A stretch of DNA of 64,000 nt, from NCBI RefSeq assembly GCF_036014115.1, contig NZ_CP107913.1, positions 9,318,501-9,382,500 on the forward strand, given 5' to 3'. Shown in pieces: positions 1 through 7,253 of the stretch (positions are counted from its first letter, which is position 1; each line of letters begins with the position of its first letter). The position numbers and the translations under genes were made by a program. Origin of the DNA: Streptomyces sp. NBC_00448. Lineage in GTDB: Bacteria; Actinomycetota; Actinomycetes; Streptomycetales; Streptomycetaceae. The notes beneath the pieces are model-generated. The model saw nothing but the letters and a program-made list of their open reading frames with translations. It was not told the DNA's origin and did no database searches.

Positions 1-56
1 TAAGCCGGCCAATTCGATGGTGGGATCGGGAACTGCCGCGTAGCGTCCGGACTTTG

Positions 57-779
57 ATGACCGAATCCTGGGACACCATCGCCGACTGGTACGCGGAACT
101 GTTGCGCACCGGTTCCGCCCTGCATGACTTCGCACGTGACAGCCTTCTGTGCCGCGTTCCCGAGAACCTCGCGGGTGCGCCTGTCCTCGACCTCGGATGC
201 GGAGAGGGGATGGTCGCCCGGGCTGTGGCCGCTCGGGGGGCCTCCGTGGTCGGAATCGACCCCGCTCCGCGGATGATCGCCAACGCACGGGCCATCGAGC
301 GGGGCCGACCGAGCGGGGCGGTCTTCTCGGTCGACGACGGTTGCACGCTCGCCACGATCGGTACCGGCTGCGTCGAGTGGGTGACCGCCGGGCTCTCGCT
401 GAACAACGTGCCGGACCTCGACGCCGCACTCTCGGCGGTGCACAGGGTCCTCGTCCCCGGGGGATGCCTGGTCTTCACGATCCCGCACCCCTGCTTCGAG
501 GCGCCGCACGCCGCCTGGACGCGGACCGACAACGGCACCGTGCGCAGGGTCGTCGGCGACTACCTCACCGAGGGCTTCTGGCGGTCGACGAACCCGGAGG
601 GCGTACGGCGGGCGGGGAACCAGCACCGAAAGCTGTCCACTTACCTCACCGCGCTGACGGGGCACGGCTTCAGGATCGAGGCGGTCGAGGAACCGGTGCC
701 GGATGCCGCTGTCATCGCGGCGCAGCCGCAGCGGGCGGGGCTGCCCCCGTTCATGCTCTTCCAAGCGCGCAGCGCGTGA
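57..779 (+). CDS. Class I SAM-dependent methyltransferase
   Basis: Predicted soluble methyltransferase of 240 residues. The glycine-rich SAM-binding motif I, VLDLGCGEG, lies at residues 43-51. It is followed by the acidic residue that ends strand beta-2 (VVGIDP, Asp68), and a motif-like PGGCLVFTIPHPC stretch lies near residue 140. This is the usual Methyltransf_11 layout and length. The substrate cannot be told from sequence; the FTIPHP segment is common in small-molecule methyltransferases. I chose the ATG at 57, directly after an in-frame TTG; no strong ribosome site is visible. The gene stands alone and is followed by a region of decayed regulator fragments. Family assignment is confident; function within the family is open. 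Confidence 0.88.
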   Translation: MTESWDTIADWYAELLRTGSALHDFARDSLLCRVPENLAGAPVLDLGCGEGMVARAVAARGASVVGIDPAPRMIANARAIERGRPSGAVFSVDDGCTLATIGTGCVEWVTAGLSLNNVPDLDAALSAVHRVLVPGGCLVFTIPHPCFEAPHAAWTRTDNGTVRRVVGDYLTEGFWRSTNPEGVRRAGNQHRKLSTYLTALTGHGFRIEAVEEPVPDAAVIAAQPQRAGLPPFMLFQARSA

Positions 780-863
780 TCGGGGCGATTTCTCCGGCCG
801 ACGGTTCCCCGTCCCCGTCCGGCCGAACCCGGGAGCGGGCGCGCGGCAACCGGTCCTCCCGGG

Positions 864-935
864 TCAGGCGGCGGCGATCCAGTGCCAGGGACGGGGGCCG
901 CGCTGGCCGTGGAGGCAGGCGTGGGCGCTTTCGTG
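864..935 (-). pseudogene. 3' remnant of a small gene (tail copy 1)
   Basis: On the minus strand a reading frame ends in RPWHWIAAA followed by TGA (864-866). A second sequence at 2156-2230 ends in the same way (RPWHWTAAA). Neither copy shows a start codon or enough upstream frame to be a gene, so both look like surviving 3' ends of a duplicated small gene. I do not recognise the family. The similarity between the copies is direct sequence evidence; the pseudogene call is inference. Confidence 0.4.
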
Positions 936-949
936 TGTTCTGGGGGAGG

Positions 950-1534
950 CCAGGCGTACAAGGGCGGTGGGAGCAGGCGCAGGCCGTGGCCGAGCGGAAG
1001 GCCGACGAGATCGAGCCGGGGTTTCGCCACGCGAGCCCGCGGCATCTCGCGGTGTACGGGAATCTGCTGATTGCGGCGGCGACGCCGGCGGCCCGCCGGG
1101 ACCGGCATGACGACGCGGCAGAGATTCTGCGGGTGGCCGAGGCGGCGGCGGTGCGGTCCGGCCCGACGCGCGCGTACGGCAGCGCGTTCAGCGTGACGGA
1201 CGTGCGGACGCAGGCGGTGAACGTCGCGCTCGCCGGTGCGAGCCCACGCCCGGGCGACGCGTTGACGTTGGCTCAGCGCGTGGACCTGCGTGCGATCTCC
1301 CGGCCGGTGCACACCGCGAGCCACCGCGTGGACGTGGCGCAGGCGCAGTACCAGGCCGGCGACTGCGATGGGTCCCTGGCGACGCTGTTGGAGGTCGAGC
1401 GGCAGCAACCGGAGTGGATCAGGTACCAGACCGTCGCGGCCGCCACGGTGCGGGACATGTTGGAAGCCGAGCGGCGCCGGAACACCCCGCTGCGCGGGCT
1501 CGCGTCCCGGATCGGTGTCGACCCGACGTTATGA
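950..1534 (+). pseudogene. C-terminal fragment of XRE-family regulator
   Basis: About 195 residues read like the helical C-terminal half of the Streptomyces helix-turn-helix regulators that carry TPR-like repeats: YGNLLIAAATPAARRDRHDD, then QAVNVALAGASPRPGDAL, a DVAQAQYQAGD segment, and a final leucine-rich LRGLASRIGVDP. The N-terminal HTH that should precede it is absent, and the frame runs back into unrelated sequence overlapping the methyltransferase. I call it a truncated pseudogene. The last sense codon before the stop is TTA, the rare bldA-type leucine codon in streptomycetes. It sits in a cluster of other regulator debris (to about 3.3 kb). Confidence 0.65.
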
Positions 1535-1629
1535 GGTAGGGCGTGGTGTCCTACCTTGCGGCTGATCCGGCCATGGGCTGGTGATTTCTGTCCACCGGCA
1601 GGCTCGTCCGGGCAGCCCGGCGTGCAGAA

Positions 1630-2115
1630 TCACAGTGAGGTTGCTCCGATGCTGCTGACCCAGACATGCAAGGGCCCGACCTCGGGTTCAGTCCCGGTCC
1701 GCGGCGAAGATCCCTGCGCCGCGTCCAGGTCTGACAGCGAGACAACCCCCGGGCTGTCGTCGGAAAGGAATTCCTCGATGACCGGTCTGAGATCCTCGGA
1801 GGGAACATAGGCGCCGCCGAACGGCAACTCATTCGGCAGCACCGATCCGGTCGAACACCGCAGCTGTCCGGCCATCTTGTCGTGCCACACGTAGAACGTC
1901 GCCGGCCCTGAAGCCCCCATGCGGCGAACCCGTCCTCGCAGCGCCACCGCAGTCGACTCGAAAGCAGCCGCCACCTCGGCGACGGACAACGACCTCCTGT
2001 CCTCGGCGTTCGCCCCCAGCCGCCAGGTGTTGGTCTCCCGCTCCACCTGACGGTCGGTCGGTTCCAGGGCCAAGGGCTCTTCCGCCACCTCGGCGATCCA
2101 TGTCAGCAGCACCAC
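1630..2115 (-). CDS. Hypothetical protein
   Basis: A reading frame of up to 161 residues with sensible, acidic composition (EVAEEPLALEPTDRQVERE, later PSEDLRPVIEEFLSDD). I do not recognise a domain. It appears cytoplasmic, with no signal peptide or membrane segment. The frame stays open further upstream (to 2466), but that part is proline-rich and overlaps the tail repeat at 2156-2230, so I take one of the two consecutive GTG codons at 2110-2115 as the start. There is no convincing ribosome site, so it could be a gene whose 5' end was lost in the surrounding rearrangements. Confidence 0.45.
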   Translation of the reverse strand: MVLLTWIAEVAEEPLALEPTDRQVERETNTWRLGANAEDRRSLSVAEVAAAFESTAVALRGRVRRMGASGPATFYVWHDKMAGQLRCSTGSVLPNELPFGGAYVPSEDLRPVIEEFLSDDSPGVVSLSDLDAAQGSSPRTGTEPEVGPLHVWVSSIGATSL

Positions 2116-2155
2116 AGCAGTATCCCTGCACGCGTCAAAGGCACCCGCCGGCGGG

Positions 2156-2230
2156 TCAGGCGGCCGCGGTCCAGTGCCAGGGGCGGGGCCGTGGTGGCCG
2201 CGGAGGCAGCCGAGCGGTGCTGGGCTTGGG
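2156..2230 (-). pseudogene. 3' remnant of a small gene (tail copy 2)
   Basis: Minus-strand frame ending RPWHWTAAA and a TGA at 2156-2158. It matches the remnant at 864-935 in both protein and DNA, including a shared GTCCAGTGCCAGGG core. No intact gene surrounds it. It is best read as the second copy of a decayed repeat family. Confidence 0.4.
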
Positions 2231-2464
2231 GGAGCGCGGCGGGGTTCCGGCCGGCTATTCGATGGCATGACGGTGGCACTTGTGCCGCCTTCGTGAGACT
2301 TACTGATGGTTTCAGAATGAGGTCCGGAGGCGGCGAGGATGTCAGTCGGTTGAGGCGAGGACCTGTCCGGGCTGCCATGCAGCTCTGTCGCGCGGCCTGA
2401 CCCACGACGACCGGTGGCCGTACAGGCTCGCCCGTCCGGCGTACGCACCGTGCATAGTGTGCTC

Positions 2465-2791
2465 ATGGATCGATTCGTGGGTCAGGGCCGCCTCGAATGG
2501 TGGGCCAATCACTCGACTTGCCTTGAGATGTACGACATCGACATCACCGTCACTGTCGACGCGGTCGGCAAGTGGCGGGCAACCGGTCGGCATGCCAACG
2601 CCCTGGACACGACCCAGCGTGAGGGCTGGGACTTCCTTATGGAGATGGATCCCCACTTCTCCGTTGCGTTTCCCGGCGAGGATCGCGGCGCCATCATGGT
2701 GCGAGTCGTCGAGACAGAGGATGGAACCCTCGCGCTCACGGAGGCACCGGACTGGGACGGCTCCGTGAACGTCACCTTCGACCTCACCTGA
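2465..2791 (+). CDS. Hypothetical protein
   Basis: Predicted 108-residue acidic soluble protein starting at ATG 2465. It contains an alternating beta-type pattern (MYDIDITVTVDAVGKWRATG, then a segment ending VRVVETEDG). No known domain, signal peptide or membrane helix is visible. There is no clear ribosome site; the frame extends upstream without a better start. It is a lone gene between regulator remnants. G+C is slightly lower than in its neighbours, consistent with an accessory gene, but this was judged by eye only. Confidence 0.5.
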   Translation: MDRFVGQGRLEWWANHSTCLEMYDIDITVTVDAVGKWRATGRHANALDTTQREGWDFLMEMDPHFSVAFPGEDRGAIMVRVVETEDGTLALTEAPDWDGSVNVTFDLT

Positions 2792-2854
2792 GTTCAGCGT
2801 CCGAGGGTAGGGACCCGACTCGCTACCCTGCCACCGACTCCGGCGTGTCGCCCC

Positions 2855-3289
2855 TTGCTGATCTTTCAGAATGAAGTTCGGAGACAGCGAAGGCAGCCTG
2901 TCCATTACCGCGCGTTGATCGACGAAGCCGTACTACGGCGCAAAGCCCGCGACCCGCAGACGTGGACCGCCCAACTGGAACACCTCATCGAGATCGCCCA
3001 GCAGCCCGATGCCTCCCTGCACGTCGTGCCGTTCGGCACCGGCCCGCACCACATCCGCAGCTGCCTGGAGCTGATCTCCTTCCAGGACGGCCGCACCGTG
3101 GCGTACACGCAGAGCAGTTGGAGCGGCCACCTCGTCGAGGAGCCGGAGGACGTCGAACCGCTGCGCCTGGCCTACGACTTGCTGCGGGACACCGCTCTCA
3201 CGCCCCCCGCATCGCTGACGTTCCTGCACGCCGTGCTGGACGAGCACGGCCCGCACCGTTCGGACGGCGGCGGGGACCCGGCACGGTGA
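2855..3289 (+). pseudogene. DUF5753 (Scr1-type) regulator fragment
   Basis: The 144 residues match the C-terminal DUF5753 domain of actinobacterial XRE regulators (Scr1-type antitoxin-like proteins): HYRALIDEAVLRRK, then QLEHLIEIAQQPDASLHVVP, FGTGPHH, and LISFQDGRTVAYTQS. In intact family members an N-terminal XRE HTH of about 80 residues and the first part of DUF5753 precede this. Here both are missing, and the frame begins abruptly inside an imperfect repeat (2858-2893). Normally such genes are followed by a small DUF397 gene; none is present. I call it a truncated pseudogene. Confidence 0.7.
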
Positions 3290-3310
3290 GCAAGCCGAGT
3301 CCCCGCCGCC
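3266..3310. terminator. Bidirectional terminator-like hairpin
   Basis: Perfect 12-bp inverted repeat: GGCGGCGGGGAC at 3266-3277 and its complement at 3299-3310, with a 21-nt loop. It lies between the convergent regulator fragment and the discoidin gene, where a shared terminator is expected. There is no T-run, as is usual in streptomycetes. Confidence 0.5.
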
Positions 3311-3319
3311 GCGCGCACG

Positions 3320-6300
3320 CTACTTCGCGCCGGTCACCGACAAGGACACCAGACGGGCGGCGCCGCTCAGGGCACCGTGCGAGGCGCCGTTCGCGGCACC
3401 GTCCGGCACCGCGAGCGCGACGTAGCGCGCGGAACCCTTCAGCCGCAGGGACGAGGTCGCGCGGGCGGGCAGCGTACCGGCCTGCTGGTAGGTCAGCCCG
3501 TCCCCGCTGGTCTCGACCCGCGCCGCAGGCGCGCGACCACCGGTCCAGCGAGCCGTGACCGTGCCGAGCGGGACGACCGCACCGAGGTCGACGACCATGC
3601 GCCCGCCCGCCCCCGGCGTCCACGAGGTGTGCGGGTCCCCGTCCACCGCGGCGGCGGGAGAGGACATGCCCGGCGGCAGCGGCGACGTCGGGAAGGTGAC
3701 GCGGCCGAGCGCGAGGTCGTCCAGCGGATACGGCGCGGCCCCCGGCAGAGCGACGGTGCGGGCGCGCCCCGAGCGGAGCGTGACGCGGACCGTACGGCCA
3801 CCGGGAGCGGCGAGCTCCACCCGGCAGGACGGGCCGCGCAGCACCACGGTCGCGGCGTCGCACACCTCGGCGGTCAGCCCCGCGGGAAGACGCCCGGAGG
3901 CGGCCCGCAGTACGGCCCTCGCGGGCGCCAACTCCGCACCCGCAGCGCCGAGTTCGGCCAGGTAGGAGGTGCCGTGCGCGGTCACCGTCTGGCTGCCCGC
4001 GTACAAGGTGACCGCACGGGTGTCCTGCGCCAGCGCCACCTGCGCGGTCACCGCCGAGCCGGAGAGGTTGAACAGGCTCAGGTGACCGCCGGCCGTGGAG
4101 GCGCGCACCGCGTCGTGGTCGGTGCTCGGCGCCGGGCGCGCGGCCGCGGCCCGTACCGCCGCCGGGCTGCCGTCCGGCACGCCCTCGACCAGCAGCGGCT
4201 CGGCCGGCCCGTCCGAGAGGATCAGCGTGTCGCCGTACACGGACAGCGGGTTGGCCGCGCCGCGGACCACGAACCCGGCCCGGCCGTCGACGCTGATCCA
4301 GCCGCCCCGGCCGGTGAGGTCGGCGGGCGGGTAGGCGACCAGGTCGGTCCAGGTCGAGCCGTCCGTCGAGCCCTGCACGGTGTACGCCTGCCCGGCCGCG
4401 GCCTCCCAGCTCAGCGTGACGCGGTCCACCGTGGCCGCCGCGCCGAGGTCCACCTCCAGCCAGCTGTCGCCGCGGGCGCGGTCGGCGACCGAGACCGCCC
4501 AGCGGGTCGCCGGGTCACCGTCCACGGCCAGCGCCGCCCCCTTGCCGCTGTCCGAGGAGGACGCCGTGGCGGTGCCGCCCCGCGCCAGGTCGGGACCCGC
4601 GGCACCGTCGCGGACCTCGAACGCGTAGACGGAGTAGCCGTATTGGGGATTGCCGCGCCGCCCCTGCATCCGCAGATAGCGGTAACTGCCCGCGGTGAAC
4701 GTCAAGTTGTCGGTGCGCGGCCCGGACGTCGGGTGCCCGGCCTTGCCGCTGTCGACCGCCGGCACGGTGACCGAACCGTCGGCGGTGGTGTACGTACGGC
4801 CGCCGTCCAGGCCCGCGACGCCGGGCATGGTCAGGTTGAAGACCTCGATGTGGCCCTCGCCGGCGCCGGTACCCGCGGTGGCGTAGACGACCTCGCCGCC
4901 GGGCAGCGTGGTGAAGCCCGCGTACCCGCTGTCCAGGGCGAGCAGCACCGCGGACGCGTCGAGGCCGTCCCGCAGCTCGGTGTACGTGGCGACGTTGCGG
5001 CCGGTGACCTTGCCCGCCGTGCTCGGCAGGAACATCGGCGTGCTGCCGCTGAGCGAGAACAGCCAGTCGTCGTGGGCGGGTTGCCAGCAGAACTTCACGA
5101 AGCCCGGCTTGGTGACGGAAGCGGCCCACGCGTTCGGGGTCTGGTGGGCGACCAGCCCCGGCCCGGTGCCGAAGTCGGTGACGCCGGAGGCCAGTCGGAA
5201 GAGTTCCTCGGCGGTGAGCGCGGTGACCGTCTCGCGCTGCGCGGCCCGCCACTCGTGCAGCAGATAGCTGATCGCGACTTCGGCGCGCGCCTCGGGCTCG
5301 TACTTCGGCTCCCCGGAGAACTTGGTGATCCGGTCGGCCGGGGCGTACGCCTGATACGCCGTCAGCCGCTCGGCGAGCGCGGTCTCGGCGCGCGCGGCGG
5401 CCCGGTCGCCCAGCACCTGGGCGAGGAACGCGACGGGGATGACGTCCCGCCCGTACAGGTGCTCGCGGTCGTTGACCATCGGCATGAGGGGCTCGCCGGC
5501 GTCGCTCATCACCGTGAGCAGGGAGGCCCACAGCCGGTCGGCGTTCGGCTGGGCGGCGAGGACCTCGGGCATGGGGCGGCCGGCGGTCAGGAAGTGGGCG
5601 GTGTTGCGGCCGGAGGTGCGCCACAACTCGCACTGGTAGTGCGGGCCGAACGAGCCGTGGTTCTCGACGATGAAGGTGTCGTACAGGTTCTGCGCGGTGT
5701 TGGCGCTGATCGCGACGCCGTCCACGACCGTCGGGTTGGCGAGGTCGGCGGCCGGCAGGCCGGTCTCGTTGCGGCTCCACTTGCCGTACCACGAAGCCCA
5801 GTCGGAGTAGCTCGCGTCGTCCGATGCCCACGCCAGCGCGGGCGCCAGGGACTGCGCGTAGACGCCCATCTCCTCCAGTTTGGTGTCGCCGACGTGGTTG
5901 CCGAGCAGCCCGTCGGGCGTCCAGGACCCGGACAGCGGGTCGTTGCCGGTGCCCAACGACGTGGTGTACGCGGCCTGTTCGCGCACGATCGTGTCGACGT
6001 GCCCTTGCGTCACCGCGTCCAACTGGTCCCACAGCAGGCGCGCGGCGAGCACGAAATACAGCTGGAAGGTGGTGTCGAAGAAGAGCGTCTTGCCCCATTC
6101 GCTGCCGCCGGTCAGGCGGTTGGAGCCGGCGAAGTGCGAGAGGGTGGCGAGGGTGCGCGAGCGCAGGGTGTCCTCGTCGATGCCGGTGACGGCGGCGTCG
6201 TAGCCGCCGCGGGTCAGCAGCAGCGCGTGGCCCAGCACCACGGCGAACCCGAAGTCGGTGACCGTGTAGTGGCCGGCCTTGTCGTCCCACTGCGTCTCGG

Positions 6301-6550
6301 TCCACCGCGTGTGGCGCAGCAGCACCTGGTGGTACGTCGCCGCGATCGCGTCCGGCGGGGTGCTCGACGGCGTGATCCCACCCGCCGCCGGTTTCGCGCC
6401 CCCGGCCGTGGCCGACGCGGGCGACGAGGCCGACGCGGGCGCAGCCGCCACCGCCGTCGGTACGGCCGCCAACGCGGCGGTGATTCCTGCCAGTTGGGTG
6501 AACCTGCGCCGGCTCATGGGGGAGGTGTGGTGCTGCACGGGTGGCTCCAT
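3320..6550 (-). CDS. Tat-secreted discoidin (F5/8C) domain protein
   Basis: A protein of 1076 residues. A twin-arginine signal, SRRRFTQLAG followed by an alanine-rich stretch, lies at residues 13-40. The next 450 residues are rich in Trp/His/Asp helices and resemble the toroid-type regions of secreted polysaccharide-active enzymes, but I cannot place them in a named family. F5/8-type C (discoidin) carbohydrate-binding modules follow: one near residues 640-750 (SVYAFEVRDG, ATASSSDSGKG, RWAV) and a second near the C-terminus (TSPLPPGM, HTSWTPGAGGRMVVDLG). The role inferred is binding, and probably attack on, an extracellular glycan. The promoter carries a LacI-type operator at 6580-6591, which supports control by a sugar regulator. 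ATG 6517 (MSRRRF) is an alternative start. Confidence 0.82.
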   Translation of the reverse strand: MEPPVQHHTSPMSRRRFTQLAGITAALAAVPTAVAAAPASASSPASATAGGAKPAAGGITPSSTPPDAIAATYHQVLLRHTRWTETQWDDKAGHYTVTDFGFAVVLGHALLLTRGGYDAAVTGIDEDTLRSRTLATLSHFAGSNRLTGGSEWGKTLFFDTTFQLYFVLAARLLWDQLDAVTQGHVDTIVREQAAYTTSLGTGNDPLSGSWTPDGLLGNHVGDTKLEEMGVYAQSLAPALAWASDDASYSDWASWYGKWSRNETGLPAADLANPTVVDGVAISANTAQNLYDTFIVENHGSFGPHYQCELWRTSGRNTAHFLTAGRPMPEVLAAQPNADRLWASLLTVMSDAGEPLMPMVNDREHLYGRDVIPVAFLAQVLGDRAAARAETALAERLTAYQAYAPADRITKFSGEPKYEPEARAEVAISYLLHEWRAAQRETVTALTAEELFRLASGVTDFGTGPGLVAHQTPNAWAASVTKPGFVKFCWQPAHDDWLFSLSGSTPMFLPSTAGKVTGRNVATYTELRDGLDASAVLLALDSGYAGFTTLPGGEVVYATAGTGAGEGHIEVFNLTMPGVAGLDGGRTYTTADGSVTVPAVDSGKAGHPTSGPRTDNLTFTAGSYRYLRMQGRRGNPQYGYSVYAFEVRDGAAGPDLARGGTATASSSDSGKGAALAVDGDPATRWAVSVADRARGDSWLEVDLGAAATVDRVTLSWEAAAGQAYTVQGSTDGSTWTDLVAYPPADLTGRGGWISVDGRAGFVVRGAANPLSVYGDTLILSDGPAEPLLVEGVPDGSPAAVRAAAARPAPSTDHDAVRASTAGGHLSLFNLSGSAVTAQVALAQDTRAVTLYAGSQTVTAHGTSYLAELGAAGAELAPARAVLRAASGRLPAGLTAEVCDAATVVLRGPSCRVELAAPGGRTVRVTLRSGRARTVALPGAAPYPLDDLALGRVTFPTSPLPPGMSSPAAAVDGDPHTSWTPGAGGRMVVDLGAVVPLGTVTARWTGGRAPAARVETSGDGLTYQQAGTLPARATSSLRLKGSARYVALAVPDGAANGASHGALSGAARLVSLSVTGAK

Positions 6551-6561
6551 CCTCGGTGCGG

Positions 6562-6630
6562 GACGCCGTCGCGCGACTCGACAACGTTGTCAGGCGTGGG
6601 CCATTCTTCGCATCGCCGCGCGACGGCGTC
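6562..6630. repeat. 14-bp inverted repeat flanking the operator
   Basis: Perfect inverted repeat, GACGCCGTCGCGCG at 6562-6575 and its complement at 6617-6630. The LacI-type palindrome and the -10 box lie within the 41-bp intervening DNA. In the transcript it would place part of the leader in a hairpin only if transcription began upstream; as DNA it could be a second regulator site. Confidence 0.55.
6580..6591. promoter_or_regulatory. LacI-family operator
   Basis: Perfect 12-bp palindrome GACAACGTTGTC with a central CG, matching the known half-site pattern of LacI-family sugar regulators in streptomycetes. It lies about 30 bp upstream of the discoidin gene and about 12 bp downstream of its predicted -10 box, a position suited to repression. 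Confidence 0.7.
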
Positions 6631-6632
6631 AA
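6603..6632 (-). promoter_or_regulatory. Predicted promoter of the discoidin gene
   Basis: On the minus strand a TTGACG -35 box (6627-6632) is followed after 18 bp by AAGAAT (6603-6608). The LacI-type palindrome lies just downstream. This is a pattern match only. Confidence 0.5.
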
Positions 6633-7190
6633 CCCCTGTGCGGGGGTGGGTGCCTGCTTGGGAGGGGTCGGCGGGGTGGGGCGGGCGGCCGTCAGCGGGG
6701 TACGTGGCGGTTGCCCGGCGGTGGACGGGACGGCCGGGTGGCGGCGTACGTGGCGGCCGTTGGGCCGTGTACGCGGCGGCCGTCGGCGGGTGCGCGGCGA
6801 ACCGCGGTGCGGCCCCGTCCGGGAGACCGGCGAGAAGTTCTCCGGAAGGCGCGCATGAGGGCCGGATGACGGGGCAGGCGGACGTCAGCCCTTGCAGGGG
6901 ACTCGCAAGGGAGGGTCCGATCGGTGGTGCGTCAGCCGAGCCGGCGGACCCACGACCGGCGGCGCACCCCCCCCGCGGTGCCGGTCCGCGCCCGGCCGCC
7001 GACTTGCCCCCCAGGATGGCGGCCGGGTGCCCCCTCTGCTTTCACGGCGGGTGCCTCGGGATGACCGCTCTCTCGGGATGATCTCCCTCCGGGACAGCCG
7101 CTCTCTCGGGGTCCGGGCACCCGGGCCGGGCGGCCGGCCGGCAAGGCCGGAACCCAGGCACGGAACGGTGGCGCCGCCGCCCCACCAGGT
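6633..7190. other. Gene-free region
   Basis: About 560 bp with no credible gene; open frames here are G/C-bias artefacts. It holds a 13-bp direct repeat CCGCTCTCTCGGG at 7065-7077 and 7098-7110, and a small hairpin (CCCTTGC at 6889-6895 with its complement at 6905-6911). It separates two divergently transcribed genes. Confidence 0.5.
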
Positions 7191-7233
7191 GCGACCGATG
7201 GCATGGACAATCTCTGCCCATGCCATCGGTCGC
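7191..7233. repeat. Perfect 16-bp inverted repeat before the TPR gene
   Basis: Arms GCGACCGATGGCATGG (7191-7206) and its exact complement (7218-7233) are separated by 11 nt. There is no T-run after it, and it ends 5 bp before a TAGAAT -10 box, so it overlaps the -35 position. It is therefore more likely an operator than a terminator. Confidence 0.75.
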
Positions 7234-7238
7234 GCCAG

Positions 7239-7244
7239 TAGAAT
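7239..7244 (+). promoter_or_regulatory. -10 box, leaderless-type promoter
   Basis: TAGAAT fits the streptomycete TAGRRT consensus. Its last base is 10 nt before the GTG start at 7254, and no Shine-Dalgarno sequence precedes that GTG, so transcription should begin at or within a few bases of the start codon. Confidence 0.55.
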
Positions 7245-7253
7245 CACGGCCTT

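Noticed and set aside
149..949. N-terminal extension of the XRE fragment
   Set aside because: The open frame overlaps the methyltransferase in another frame, has no HTH and is Arg-rich shadow sequence.
3377..7081. Very long plus-strand open frame (over 1200 codons)
   Set aside because: It is antisense to the discoidin gene and exists because of third-position G/C bias; the peptide is low-complexity Arg/Gly with no domain.
7191..7233. Rho-independent terminator
   Set aside because: No T-run, no gene upstream on this strand to end, and it abuts a -10 box.
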